64,000 nt of DNA from the NCBI RefSeq assembly GCF_000972495.1, contig NZ_LATM01000025.1, positions 1 through 64,000 of the forward strand. Reading direction: 5' to 3'. The position numbers and the translations under genes were made by a program. Numbering within the stretch: the stretch's first letter is position 1; each line of letters begins with the position of its first letter. Of this stretch, positions 1 to 9,144 are shown one piece after another. The notes under the pieces were generated by a model that saw only the letters and a list, made by a program, of their open reading frames with translations, was not told the origin of the DNA and searched no databases. Source of the DNA: Hymenobacter terrenus (lineage in GTDB: Bacteria; Bacteroidota; Bacteroidia; Cytophagales; Hymenobacteraceae).

Positions 1-37
1 GATATACCCTGACCCCTAAATCAACCTGAGAACCGCT

Positions 38-1093
38 CTAAGTGCCAGCTTTGGGCTTGCTCAGTTTAAATTCCAGAGTGGTACCCTCGCCCATTGTACT
101 TTTTACTTTGATATTGGACTTATGGGCTTCCACAATATGCTTGCTGATGGCCAGGCCCAACCCCGAACCTCCCGAGTCGCGCGAGCGGCTTTTGTCGATG
201 CGATAGAACCGCTCGAAGATGCGACCCTGGTGTTCGGGAGCAATGCCCGCACCGTCGTCCCGCACAGCAATGCGCACGAAACGGCTGGTTTCGACAAGTG
301 CGACCACTACCCGTCCGTGGTCGCGGCCATACTTGATAGCGTTATCAATCAGATTCACCAGCACTTGGCGAATGCGGTTGCGGTCGGCCACAACCGAGAT
401 GCCGCTCTCCGGCAGCGAGGGCGGAAATAATTCGAGAGCAGTCCCGCGGCGAGCGGCTTGTTGCTCCAGCAACTCGAAGATTTCTCGTACCAGTGTTATT
501 AGGTCGAAGCGCTGGCGTCGCATCCGCACCACGCCTTTTTCGAGTTGGGCAATGGTGACAAGGTCTTGCACCAACGCATCCAGTGTATCGAGGCTAGCGG
601 CGGCTTTGCTCAGGAATTTGCGACGGGTGGTTAAGTCAATTTCGTCGTCTTCGTCGTCAAGAATAGTGTGCACAAAGCCTTGAGCAGCGAAGAGAGGTGT
701 TTTTAGCTCGTGCGAAACATCGGCCAGAAACTCGCGGCGCAGGGCTTGCAGGCGCACCAGTTCGTCCAATTCCTGCTGGCGGCGCTCAGCCATGAGCAGA
801 ATTTCATCGCGCACCCGCTTCACCGGCTCGGGGCGAAAGAGAAACTTGTTGCTGAGCTTCTTGAACTCCTTGCGCTTGATGTGCTCCAGACCGGCATAGA
901 TACCGTTAATCTCCCGGAAAATCAGCGCCTCAAATGATAAGTAAACCAGCAGGAAGCATGCGGCTACCGTGATACCCGCCGCCAGAAAAGCTTCCCGAAA
1001 GGGCAGCATTGGCCCAAAATGGGCGTAAGTCGTGAGCACGCCCGCCACCAGCAGCGCAATAAGAATGGCAATGGTGCGAGAAGAAAGATTCAT
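38..1093 (-). CDS. PhoR-like membrane sensor histidine kinase
   Basis: A 351-residue kinase that autophosphorylates on His and passes the phosphate to a partner regulator, presumably the one encoded just upstream (1216-1911). Two membrane helices lie near residues 7-25 and 35-58, with almost no periplasmic loop, so the signal is probably sensed in the membrane or cytoplasm. The HisKA motif SHELKTP places the phospho-acceptor at about His128. The HATPase domain shows DNAIKYG (N box), DDGAGI (G1) and GLGLAISKHIVEAH (G2). The ATG at 1093 is preferred; a TTG at 1105 would add four residues. PhoR-type kinases often sense phosphate status, but nothing here proves that input. The family call is sure, the stimulus unknown. 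Confidence 0.93.
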   Translation of the reverse strand: MNLSSRTIAILIALLVAGVLTTYAHFGPMLPFREAFLAAGITVAACFLLVYLSFEALIFREINGIYAGLEHIKRKEFKKLSNKFLFRPEPVKRVRDEILLMAERRQQELDELVRLQALRREFLADVSHELKTPLFAAQGFVHTILDDEDDEIDLTTRRKFLSKAAASLDTLDALVQDLVTIAQLEKGVVRMRRQRFDLITLVREIFELLEQQAARRGTALELFPPSLPESGISVVADRNRIRQVLVNLIDNAIKYGRDHGRVVVALVETSRFVRIAVRDDGAGIAPEHQGRIFERFYRIDKSRSRDSGGSGLGLAISKHIVEAHKSNIKVKSTMGEGTTLEFKLSKPKAGT

Positions 1094-1209
1094 TACATTT
1101 AGCAATTAACATTTAGCATTTAAATAGGCGAAAACCCCTGACCGGAAAAGTACGGCCAGGAGTTGAAACAGCGCGCAAGGATGTTAAATGATAACTGTTA
1201 AATGTAAAT
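1092..1209. repeat. imperfect long inverted repeat between kinase and regulator genes
   Basis: Arms at about 1092-1118 and 1183-1209 match at 23 of 27 positions when one is reverse-complemented. Each arm is built from short A/T-rich words of the type TTAGCATTTA. The loop is about 64 nt. It lies in the intergenic space of a two-gene operon, so it would form a hairpin in the mRNA. Similar word-built hairpins occur at 3125-3190, 13807-13868 and 59269-59330. Confidence 0.6.
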
Positions 1210-1215
1210 GGAAAA

Positions 1216-1911
1216 TTAATCGGCGTTGAACTTATAGCCTACGCCCTTAATGGTCTGGATGTGGTGGTCGCCCACTTTTTCGCGCACTTTGCGTACGTGT
1301 ACATCCACAGTGCGAGCCAGCACGAATACGTCATTTCCCCAGATGTTTTGGAGCAGTTCTTCGCGGTTAAATACCTTATGCGGCGAGGCGGCCAAGAAAG
1401 CCAGCAGTTCGAATTCCTTCTTGGGTAGCGTGATTTTGCGGCCTTCCTGGTAAACGGCAAAGCCGGTCCGATCAATACGCAAGCCATTGATATCAATGGC
1501 ATCGACGGTGGCGTGTGGGTCTTGGTCGCGGCGTTTTACGGCGGCTAAGCGGCCGAGCAGGGCGCGAGGCTTGATCGGCTTGGCAATAAAATCATCAGCA
1601 CCAGCCTCAAAAGCAGCTACTTCAGAGAATTCTTCAGCGCGGGCAGTGAGGAACAAAATGTAGGTATCCTTAAACTTAGGTTGCTCGCGCAAGAGGCGGC
1701 AAGTGGCGATGCCATCAAGGTTGGGCATCATCACATCGAGCAAGATGATGTCGGGATTGAACTCAGCGGCGATATCCAGCGCCTTGCGTCCATCAGAAGC
1801 AGAAGCCGTTTGGTAGCCTTCTTTCTTTAAGTTAAATTCCAGTAGCTCAACAATATCCGGGTCGTCGTCAACTACGAGAATCTTGTACACGGGCGATTTG
1901 GAAGCAGTCAC
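1216..1911 (-). CDS. PhoB/OmpR-family response regulator
   Basis: A 231-residue DNA-binding regulator. The receiver domain (residues 8-125) has the acidic pocket DDD at 15-17, the phospho-acceptor Asp59 in LLDVMMP and the conserved Lys111 in FIAKPIKP. The C-terminal winged helix (about 135-230) has the usual OmpR pattern, including RTVDVHVRKVREKVG and the closing TIKGVGYKF. The start is GTG at 1911. It is transcribed before the kinase at 38-1093 on the same strand, 122 bp apart, which makes a two-component operon. In Bacteroidota such PhoB-like regulators commonly pair with short PhoR-like kinases. The target genes are not evident from the window. Confidence 0.93.
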   Translation of the reverse strand: MTASKSPVYKILVVDDDPDIVELLEFNLKKEGYQTASASDGRKALDIAAEFNPDIILLDVMMPNLDGIATCRLLREQPKFKDTYILFLTARAEEFSEVAAFEAGADDFIAKPIKPRALLGRLAAVKRRDQDPHATVDAIDINGLRIDRTGFAVYQEGRKITLPKKEFELLAFLAASPHKVFNREELLQNIWGNDVFVLARTVDVHVRKVREKVGDHHIQTIKGVGYKFNAD

Positions 1912-2187
1912 GGCGTTAAGGGCTTAAGTGAAGCAGAGCTTTGCTTCCACAAAAGTACCGCCGTCCGCGTCCCTGGCTATGTTACGTTTGTGTGACCGTC
2001 AATTTAAGGGATTTGATGGATAAGAAGGAATTGAGATAAAGCTAGTTTCACTCACTTCGCCTTGAAACACTTTTTGAGAAAACAGCTCTTCAAAGCAATT
2101 ATAATTTGCCTTCTATTTTGTGTAGAGAGGGAGAACCTCAATAAATAGTTTATCAGCAGTTACCGGCTATTAGGGTACAATTCGTTG

Positions 2188-3006
2188 CTACTTTGCCATG
2201 TTAATCTTGTACTTCAGGCCCTGATACTTTACCATATCAACTTTCACGGTGCCCACAAACATTTCGGCCTGAAATAACACCGGAATCTTATTCCGGTCAT
2301 CAGAGAGATACACCGAAATGGAGTTCTCACCACGAAAGAGCTTGTTGTTCGGCATTTTGGGCACTAGTTTGAAGGTGCGGATGTCGCCGGCTTTGGTCGC
2401 CACGGTTTCGCGACCCTTATAGGCTACTTCGAGCATAAGGTTGTCACCATCAAAGAAGCCTGGTATCTTAATAACCTCGCCTACTTTCATGCGGTCGAAG
2501 TTGATGGTACGGAGGTAATAAAAGCCACTTACCAACTCCAAAGAGTTGTTGGCTATCTTCACACTGCTACGCTTATCCTTGTCCTTTCTCTGCTCGTGCA
2601 CTTCCGCAATGTCGTGGATGTGGTCAAAGTCGACCGTTTCCTTCTTGCGGTAATTCTTCTCGGCAATGTCGCGCTGGGCGCGTATGGGCAGAATGCTGGT
2701 TGTGTCGATGTAAGCCCGCCATTGGTCGCGGATGCGTAGGAAAAAATCGAACGAGCCGGTAGTACGCCCACTCACGGTGGCTTTGTAGCAAGGCCGGTCG
2801 TTTATGCGTTCCAAGCTGCCAGCAGTTTCAACGGTAGCTTCGCCACCATTGATGAGCCCGTAATGCACAGTATACTTGATGGTTTCGCCACGTCCGAAAC
2901 TGGACTGTGGAACGCTCCGGACGGCATCGCCAGGACCCAAAGGTGACTGCGCGGCAGCCAGTAGCAACAAAATAGCAGGAGTAAATAAAAGCCAGCGGCG
3001 ATTCAT
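2188..3006 (-). CDS. DUF3108 exported protein
   Basis: A 272-residue protein with a clear N-terminal signal peptide (MNRRWLLF followed by a Leu/Ala-rich core ending near AAAQ). The body has the beta-rich pattern of the DUF3108 family: an early FGRGETIKYTVHYG strand, a GRTTGSFDFFLRIRDQW segment and a late KAGDIRTFKLVPKM strand. These proteins are predicted to be periplasmic or outer-membrane associated, and their biochemical role is unsettled. It lies downstream of recA on the same strand, but a strong terminator at 3084-3117 separates them, so it is probably its own transcription unit. Family assignment is fairly secure; no function is proposed. Confidence 0.75.
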   Translation of the reverse strand: MNRRWLLFTPAILLLLAAAQSPLGPGDAVRSVPQSSFGRGETIKYTVHYGLINGGEATVETAGSLERINDRPCYKATVSGRTTGSFDFFLRIRDQWRAYIDTTSILPIRAQRDIAEKNYRKKETVDFDHIHDIAEVHEQRKDKDKRSSVKIANNSLELVSGFYYLRTINFDRMKVGEVIKIPGFFDGDNLMLEVAYKGRETVATKAGDIRTFKLVPKMPNNKLFRGENSISVYLSDDRNKIPVLFQAEMFVGTVKVDMVKYQGLKYKINMAK

Positions 3007-3083
3007 AAACAGAGCAGCAAAAGATTCAAGCAGAGCATAGACAAACGAAATGCCAGCCTGATATTGCTCAAAGATACGGACGT

Positions 3084-3117
3084 AAAAAAGCCCATTACGG
3101 TTTGCAATGGGCTTTCT
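3084..3117. terminator. bidirectional rho-independent terminator after recA
   Basis: A perfect 10-bp stem (3087-3096 with 3106-3115; AAAGCCCATT pairs with AATGGGCTTT) with a 9-nt loop. It is flanked by A-rich and T-rich tracts, so it can act in both directions. It sits between the recA stop and the DUF3108 start. Confidence 0.8.
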
Positions 3118-3124
3118 TTATAAG

Positions 3125-3190
3125 AAGTTAAAGATTAGAAGTCAGGAATTAAGGTCACTTAGGTTTTGACTCTTGCCTCGTAACTCTTAA
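3125..3190. repeat. word-built imperfect inverted repeat beside recA stop
   Basis: The segment has a left arm near 3125-3150 (words AGTTAAAGATTAG) and a right arm near 3165-3192 whose reverse complement begins AGTTAAGAGTTACGAG. The match is gapped and imperfect. It resembles the hairpins at 1092-1209 and 13807-13868 in composition and in lying next to a gene end. Confidence 0.35.
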
Positions 3191-3194
3191 CTGG

Positions 3195-4292
3195 TTACAA
3201 CGTGTCGTCGCCATCTTCGGGGCCACTCATATCCACGGGGATAACATCTTCGTCGCCCTTAGCCATGGTGCGGATTTTGCCTTCGATTTCCTCCGCCAAC
3301 TCGGGGTTGTCGAGCAGCAAGGTTTTCACGGCTTCGCGGCCCTGGCCAATTTTCTGGTCGCCGTAGCTGAACCACGAGCCCGACTTAGCAATAATGCCCA
3401 TGTCGACGCCGAGGTCCACGATTTCCCCGACTTTGGAGATTCCCTGACCGTAGATGATGTCAAACTCCACTACTTTGAAGGGCGGCGCTACTTTGTTCTT
3501 CACCACTTTCACCTTGGTACGGTTGCCGGTCACATTGTCTTTGTCCTCCTTGATTTGGCCGATGCGGCGGATGTCGAGACGGACGGAAGCATAGAATTTC
3601 AGAGCATTACCACCTGTGGTGGTTTCGGGCGAGCCGAACATAACGCCGATTTTCTCGCGCAACTGGTTGATGAAGATACAGCAGCAGCCAGTTTTGTTGA
3701 TGGTACCGGTGAGCTTGCGCAGGGCTTGGCTCATGAGGCGGGCGTGAAGACCTACTTTCGAGTCACCCATATCGCCTTCGAGTTCGCCTTTGGGCACAAG
3801 GGCGGCCACGGAGTCAATAACAATAATGTCGATGGCGCCGGAAGAAATCAGCTGGTCGGCAATTTCTAGGGCTTGCTCGCCGTTATCGGGCTGCGCGATG
3901 AGGAGATTAGTAGTATCAATACCAAGTTTTTCAGCATACGATTTGTCGAAGGCATGCTCGGCATCGATGAAGGCGGCCATGCCACCTTTCTTCTGCGCTT
4001 CGGCAATCATATGCATGGTCAGGGTCGTCTTACCCGACGATTCCGGACCGTAGATTTCGACCACACGGCCACGTGGTACGCCGCCAATGCCCAGGGCAAT
4101 ATCCAGGCTGAGGGAACCAGTGCTAATGCTCGGAATGTCGCCAACTTTGTTGTCGCTGAGCTTCATCACGGTTCCTTTGCCGTAGGCCTTGTCCAGCTTA
4201 TCAAGCGTGAGCTGGAGGGCTTTCATTTTCTCGGCGGCGACGTTGGTTTCAGCCTTATCGGCTTTCGAGGCCTTTTCGGTAGCTACTGCCAT
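3195..4292 (-). CDS. recA: RecA recombinase
   Basis: A 365-residue RecA. It forms filaments on single-stranded DNA, drives strand exchange and promotes LexA-type autocleavage. It shows the Walker A motif GPESSGKTT, the Walker B region IDIIVIDSVAALVPK, the L1/L2 DNA-binding loop around FINQLREKIGVMFGSPETTTGGNALKFYASVRLDIRR (split here only for description), and the acidic C-terminal tail ending GPEDGDDTL that tunes filament assembly. The extra N-terminal stretch is rich in Ala, Lys and Glu. A Bacteroidota-type promoter lies just upstream (4327-4360). No SOS box was recognised. RuvB, another recombination gene, is encoded at 41561. Confidence 0.98.
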   Translation of the reverse strand: MAVATEKASKADKAETNVAAEKMKALQLTLDKLDKAYGKGTVMKLSDNKVGDIPSISTGSLSLDIALGIGGVPRGRVVEIYGPESSGKTTLTMHMIAEAQKKGGMAAFIDAEHAFDKSYAEKLGIDTTNLLIAQPDNGEQALEIADQLISSGAIDIIVIDSVAALVPKGELEGDMGDSKVGLHARLMSQALRKLTGTINKTGCCCIFINQLREKIGVMFGSPETTTGGNALKFYASVRLDIRRIGQIKEDKDNVTGNRTKVKVVKNKVAPPFKVVEFDIIYGQGISKVGEIVDLGVDMGIIAKSGSWFSYGDQKIGQGREAVKTLLLDNPELAEEIEGKIRTMAKGDEDVIPVDMSGPEDGDDTL

Positions 4293-4326
4293 TGGGGTTG
4301 GGTTATAAAAAAGGAGTTAGGTTTGG

Positions 4327-4360
4327 TAAAGTTAACCGATAAATAGCCAAATATGGCAAA
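4327..4360 (-). promoter_or_regulatory. putative recA promoter (TTTG / TAACTTTA)
   Basis: On the minus strand, TTTG (4357-4360) is followed after 22 nt by TAACTTTA (4327-4334), which is close to the Bacteroidota -33/-7 consensus TTTG...TAnnTTTG. It ends about 35 nt before the recA ATG. Assigned by pattern only. Confidence 0.45.
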
Positions 4361-4457
4361 CGAATTAGATGGCCTGAGAAATCAGCACCTGGCCCGTTTC
4401 AGTCGGCTTTTTGTAACAGCACACCCCGTGGTTTCGTGCCGGAGAAGGGGGAAATTT

Positions 4458-5720
4458 ATGAGAAATTTTCTAAAAATTTTAGTTTTCGTTGGGCTTGTGC
4501 TAATTAGGGTGGGAGAAGCGCAGGCGCAGTTGAATAATCAAGCATTCATTTCGCCCGAGCCCGGTGCCCTGAGGCACCTCCGTGCTGCCGATGCTGCGGT
4601 ATCTACTGAAATGCTGACTGACTCTGTGGACAGTGATAACAGTGGCTTTAATGTAGCACGGGCATTATCTAACAGGGTTGATGCTGGTGACTTGCGACTG
4701 TCTCTGAATTCATTCACTTTTTTCAAAGACAACGAGTATTTTAATAAGATTGTGGATGGGTACACGCTGTTTGGCTCGCAGCTTAACCCCCAGCTTGTCT
4801 ATTATCCAACTAAAGAGTTGCGTTTGGAGGCGGGGGTATTTCTCTGGAAAGATTTCGGCAACCCAGTGCTGCAACAGGTGCGACCCACGTACCGGGCCAC
4901 CTGGACAACGGGCCATCATCAGTTCATTTTGGGTAATATCCGTCCTAATCTTAGCCACGGATATATCGAGCCGCTGCTCAATTTTGAGCGGGTAATTCTA
5001 AACCCCTTGGAAGAGGGCTTGCAGTACCGCTACCTCGGTAGCCGGCTGTTTGCGGATGTGTGGGTAGACTGGCAGCGCCAGCAGTATCGCTACAGCAATT
5101 ACCAGGAGGAAATTGCTGGTGGCATTAGCAGCAGCTACCGCCTTAGTGGCGACGGTAGTAACTGGCACGTCTCCGTGCCGTTTCAGTTTACGGCCACGCA
5201 CCAAGGAGGGCAGATTGACACGCTCAATAAGCCGCTGCAAACCTTATTCAACGCCGCCGCCGGACTAAGCGCCCGACGCGCTTTTGATGGTTCGAACGTG
5301 CGAGGGTTCCGCTTCAATGGTTACTTTCTTGGCTTCCAAGATAATTCTTTTACGTCCCGACTCCCTTATAAGTCCGGTCGTAGCCTGTACCTAAATACCA
5401 CACTCGAAACCCGCTATGCCGACGTGATGCTGAGCTATTGGCAGGGGCAACGTTTTGTGTCGCCGTTGGGAGGCGACTTTTATCAAAGCGTCTCGCGTAC
5501 GGTATCGAATCCAGATTTTACCGACCGTAACCGGCAAATTTTAATGGTGCGCCTGTTGCGCGACTTCCGCATTTCGGACGCGGCGGCCCTCACCGTGCGC
5601 GTGGAGCCAGTCTACGATTTCAATGCCAATCTCCTGGATTTCTCGTTTGGGGTGTATCTGAATTTCCGGCAGGAATGGTTGCTGGGCAATGTGGGCCGGC
5701 GCGTGCGTGTGGGGCAGTAG
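4458..5720 (+). CDS. outer-membrane beta-barrel protein of unknown role
   Basis: I do not recognise a named family. The protein is 420 residues from the ATG at 4458; an upstream in-frame ATG at 4353 would add 35 non-signal-like residues and is rejected. A signal peptide (MRNFLKILVFVGLVLIRV, cleavage near AQAQ) is followed by alternating aromatic strands typical of barrels, with many Tyr/Trp/Phe next to Arg and Gln and recurring strand ends such as LRLEAGVFLW and YADVMLSYWQGQ. It reads divergently from recA and stands alone. A porin-like or structural outer-membrane role is possible but not demonstrated. Confidence 0.7.
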   Translation: MRNFLKILVFVGLVLIRVGEAQAQLNNQAFISPEPGALRHLRAADAAVSTEMLTDSVDSDNSGFNVARALSNRVDAGDLRLSLNSFTFFKDNEYFNKIVDGYTLFGSQLNPQLVYYPTKELRLEAGVFLWKDFGNPVLQQVRPTYRATWTTGHHQFILGNIRPNLSHGYIEPLLNFERVILNPLEEGLQYRYLGSRLFADVWVDWQRQQYRYSNYQEEIAGGISSSYRLSGDGSNWHVSVPFQFTATHQGGQIDTLNKPLQTLFNAAAGLSARRAFDGSNVRGFRFNGYFLGFQDNSFTSRLPYKSGRSLYLNTTLETRYADVMLSYWQGQRFVSPLGGDFYQSVSRTVSNPDFTDRNRQILMVRLLRDFRISDAAALTVRVEPVYDFNANLLDFSFGVYLNFRQEWLLGNVGRRVRVGQ

Positions 5721-5789
5721 CACGGCTATCCAACTAAGGCGATAAATATTTCCTGCTGATAATTCGAGTAAGGTAATTTTCCCGTTTCA

Positions 5790-6344
5790 TCAGGTATCAC
5801 TGTCTCGCGTGAGCCAGAAGCGGCGGATGTTGCTCGGCGTATCCGCGTTGCGGAACCAGAGTGGGCGCTTGGGCGAGCTTTCGAGCTGGAAGCCGATAGC
5901 GCGAGCAACTGCCTGGCCGCGGGTGTTATTGGCAAAGCAGCGGATGAGCAGGCGCTGGCTGCCCACCGTACCGAAACCAAAGGCGACCACGGCCTCTAAC
6001 GCTTCGCGAGCGTAGCCGTGGCCTTCGGCGGCAGCGGCCAGATAATAGCCGATTTCGGCTTGGGCTTTAGCCTGGGGCATGAGGCAGATGTCACCGAGGT
6101 AGGCATCGGTGGTGCGGTGCCAGATGCCAAACACGTAGAACCGACCCGATTGCCAGTCTTGCGCAAATGCGCGTAGGGCCACGGTGGCATCGGCGGGGAC
6201 GCGCACAGCCTGGAGGCGGTCGGGGAAAGAGGCACGGAACCGGGGGCGGTCGGCATGAAGCAGGGTGAAAAAAGGCCCGGCATCGGTGAGTTCGTAAGGG
6301 CGCAAGCAGAGGCGGGCGGTGAGCAGCGGGGCGCGGGGCAACAT
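5790..6344 (-). CDS. GNAT-family N-acetyltransferase (RimJ/RimL type)
   Basis: A 184-residue GNAT enzyme starting at the ATG at 6344 (MLPRAPLLTARLCLRP). An upstream in-frame ATG at 6482 would add 46 residues with no family similarity and would overlap the divergent SDR promoter. The RimJ/RimL pattern is clear: TARLCLRPY at the N-terminus, IGYYLAAAAEGHGYAREAL as the acetyl-CoA pyrophosphate-binding region around residues 105-123, and a late RCFANNTRGQAVARAIGFQLE. Relatives acetylate protein N-termini or small amines. The substrate here is unknown. It is transcribed alone. Confidence 0.85.
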   Translation of the reverse strand: MLPRAPLLTARLCLRPYELTDAGPFFTLLHADRPRFRASFPDRLQAVRVPADATVALRAFAQDWQSGRFYVFGIWHRTTDAYLGDICLMPQAKAQAEIGYYLAAAAEGHGYAREALEAVVAFGFGTVGSQRLLIRCFANNTRGQAVARAIGFQLESSPKRPLWFRNADTPSNIRRFWLTRDSDT

Positions 6345-6518
6345 GACGCAGAAATACGGAAAAAATGCAGCCGTAGTAACCAGGGCTTCGGTTGGAAAGT
6401 AAGAACCAAAACGGCCTGACTTCAGCGTCCAGCTCTGTTGAATGCGTGGCGTGGCCTCGGTTTTATCCTTTCCATTCGCCAAGCTAGCACTTGGCGGCTA
6501 ACTAAACTAACAGAACCC

Positions 6519-7418
6519 ATGCAAGGCAGACTCACAGGAAAAATAGCCATCATAACCGGTGCTGGCGCGGGCATTGGCGAAGCTATTGCTAAAAAATTTG
6601 CCCGCGAGGGTGCCGCCGTGATAGTGGCCGGGCTCCCCGAAGACCCCGTACAGGCGGTGGCCGAGGAAATTACGGCTGCCGGCTGCCAAGCCGTAGCCTT
6701 TACCGGCGACCTCTCGCACGAAGCCACTGCCCAAGCCTGTGTGCAAACTGCCGTGGGACATTATGGAAAGCTCGACGTGTTGGTGAACAATGCCGGGGCC
6801 TTTCCTGCCGCCGAAGAGTTGGATAAGTACCCGGTGGAGGCGTTCGAGTACATGGTTAGAAACAATATCTACACGGCTTTTCATATGACCCGCGTGGCCC
6901 TGCCGGAATTGAAGAAGACGCGGGGCAACATCATCATGGCCGGCTCGGAAGCCGGGCAGATGGGTGAGCCCATGAACACGCCCTATGGCGGCACCAAGGG
7001 CTTCATGCACGCTTTCATGAAAGGCGTGGCGACCGAGCAGGCCAAATAGGGCGTGCGGATGAATGCAGTCGGTCCTGGCCCCATCGACACGGCCTGGACC
7101 CATAAGGAAACCGGCCCGATGACCGCCAAAATGGAGAAGCAAACTGTGGACGGCGTGCCTCTGGGCCGACGCGGCACTCCCGAGGAAGTAGCCAACGTAT
7201 ATCTCTTCCTCGATTCGGATGAGGCCAGCTACGTAACCGGCGCCATTTATTTCGTTGATGGCGGCGTCACAAACTCAAAAGGCGCGCACGGCGCGGAAGT
7301 ACCCAGCGACCTTAAAAAAGAGCCCGAAGGCGAATTGTTGCTTCTACACAGCAAGGACGGCCATACCGAAGTGCGTCACGATAATGCTGGCCGCATGGTA
7401 GGCCACGGTGCGCAGTGA
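6519..7418 (+). pseudogene. short-chain dehydrogenase interrupted by an in-frame TAG
   Basis: The reading frame encodes a classical SDR oxidoreductase: an N-terminal Rossmann motif TGAGAGIGEA, NNAG near the end of beta-4, and catalytic Ser and YGGTK within the MNTPYGGTKGF segment. At 7047-7049 the frame hits TAG inside the usual Y-GVRVNAVGPG motif (here AK-stop-GVRMNAVGPG), where family members nearly always have Tyr, so one base change (TAT or TAC to TAG) explains it. Past the stop the frame continues intact to 7418, including the GPIDT and DEASYVTGAIYFVDGG motifs and a roughly 45-residue hydrophilic tail. The product would stop at 176 residues, lacking the last part of the fold. It may be a recent pseudogene or a base-call error. 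Confidence 0.85.
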
Positions 7419-7496
7419 GTAATACCGGCTTCATGCTGAGCTGAAGGCGCATTACCTACCCACATTGTAAGATTTATTCTCATAAGCTGGAATAAG

Positions 7497-7540
7497 TGCA
7501 AACAGGTCCGCCTCAAGTAACTGGAGCGGACCTGTTTGCA
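7497..7540. terminator. strong hairpin terminator
   Basis: A perfect 15-bp stem (7497-7511 with 7526-7540) around a 14-nt loop, between the convergent SDR (plus strand) and the gene at 7559 (minus strand). A short T run (ATTTTG) follows on the plus side. Confidence 0.75.
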
Positions 7541-7558
7541 AAGCATTTTGATGCCTGA

Positions 7559-7984
7559 TTACTTATTCACACCCTCATACTGGCTCGGGCTGCCTAGAGC
7601 CTGCTGTGTCCGCATGACATTCACTTGCCGAGCCGCCTCGTTGAAAAACTCTAGCCGGCGGATGAGCATTTCTTTCACTAAGACGCGGCCCTCGGGGGTG
7701 CGCATGGTGCCGCGCTTGTCGGCCAGCACCCGTTCCATGGCAGCCAGCGTCTGGCCTTCGTGCCGCATAAACTGTTGCTGGAACTCTGCTAGCCGGGCCA
7801 CGCCGCTAGCGGTAAGGCGGAATTCTTCGCCGGCGCCCTGATTTAGCACCTCACACAGCACGTATACTTCAATGGGCAGGCTGGTTTCAAGGGCGGTCGT
7901 GCGTAGGCTGAGGCCAGCAGCCAATGCGTCGAGGATGATGCGCACGTTGCGCTCAAATTGCTGGTAGTAGGCTTGGGCTTCCAC
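7559..7984 (-). CDS. small helical protein of unknown function
   Basis: I do not recognise this protein. From the GTG at 7984 (VEAQAYYQQFERN) it is 141 residues; an ATG at 8026 would add 14 residues encoded by the arm and loop of a large hairpin, which makes the later start more likely. Composition suggests an all-helical, soluble protein with no signal peptide: charged segments around RRLEFFNEAARQ and ADKRGTMRTPEGRVLVKEM alternate with Leu/Ala-rich stretches. It is the last gene of a same-strand run that starts with two foldases and MoxR, so a role accessory to MoxR is conceivable but not shown. Confidence 0.6.
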   Translation of the reverse strand: MEAQAYYQQFERNVRIILDALAAGLSLRTTALETSLPIEVYVLCEVLNQGAGEEFRLTASGVARLAEFQQQFMRHEGQTLAAMERVLADKRGTMRTPEGRVLVKEMLIRRLEFFNEAARQVNVMRTQQALGSPSQYEGVNK

Positions 7985-7989
7985 TCTAT

Positions 7990-8056
7990 TGGTGCTTGGT
8001 TGGTGGTACTTGGAAATTGATGCCAAAGAAAATCAAGCACCACCAACCAAGCACCA
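7990..8056. repeat. 18-bp perfect inverted repeat between MoxR and the next gene
   Basis: The arms 7990-8007 and 8039-8056 are exact reverse complements (TGGTGCTTGGTTGGTGGT and its complement) with a 31-nt loop. It lies just after the MoxR stop on the minus strand, so it could act as a terminator or mRNA stabiliser, although no T tract follows. Confidence 0.75.
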
Positions 8057-8060
8057 GGGA

Positions 8061-9017
<957 letters not shown>

Positions 9018-9144
9018 GTATAAAGCTCTTAGCTAGTAGCTGCCAGCTCTTAGCCAGCAGAAATTCTAATTTTGACGGGGAGTCGGCCAGCAACTCTAGC
9101 TGTGCCGACAGAAACTGCTAGCGGTCCGCCAGCAGCTCAAAAAT
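9018..9144. repeat. intergenic segment built of AGCTCTTAGC-like words
   Basis: The 127 bp between the foldase and MoxR genes contain repeated short words (AGCTCTTAGCTAG, CAGCTCTTAGCCAGCAG) followed by related, partly inverted words (CAGCAACTCTAGCTG, CCGCCAGCAGCTC). No reading frame is credible. It fits the word-repeat style of other intergenic spaces in this window. Confidence 0.4.
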
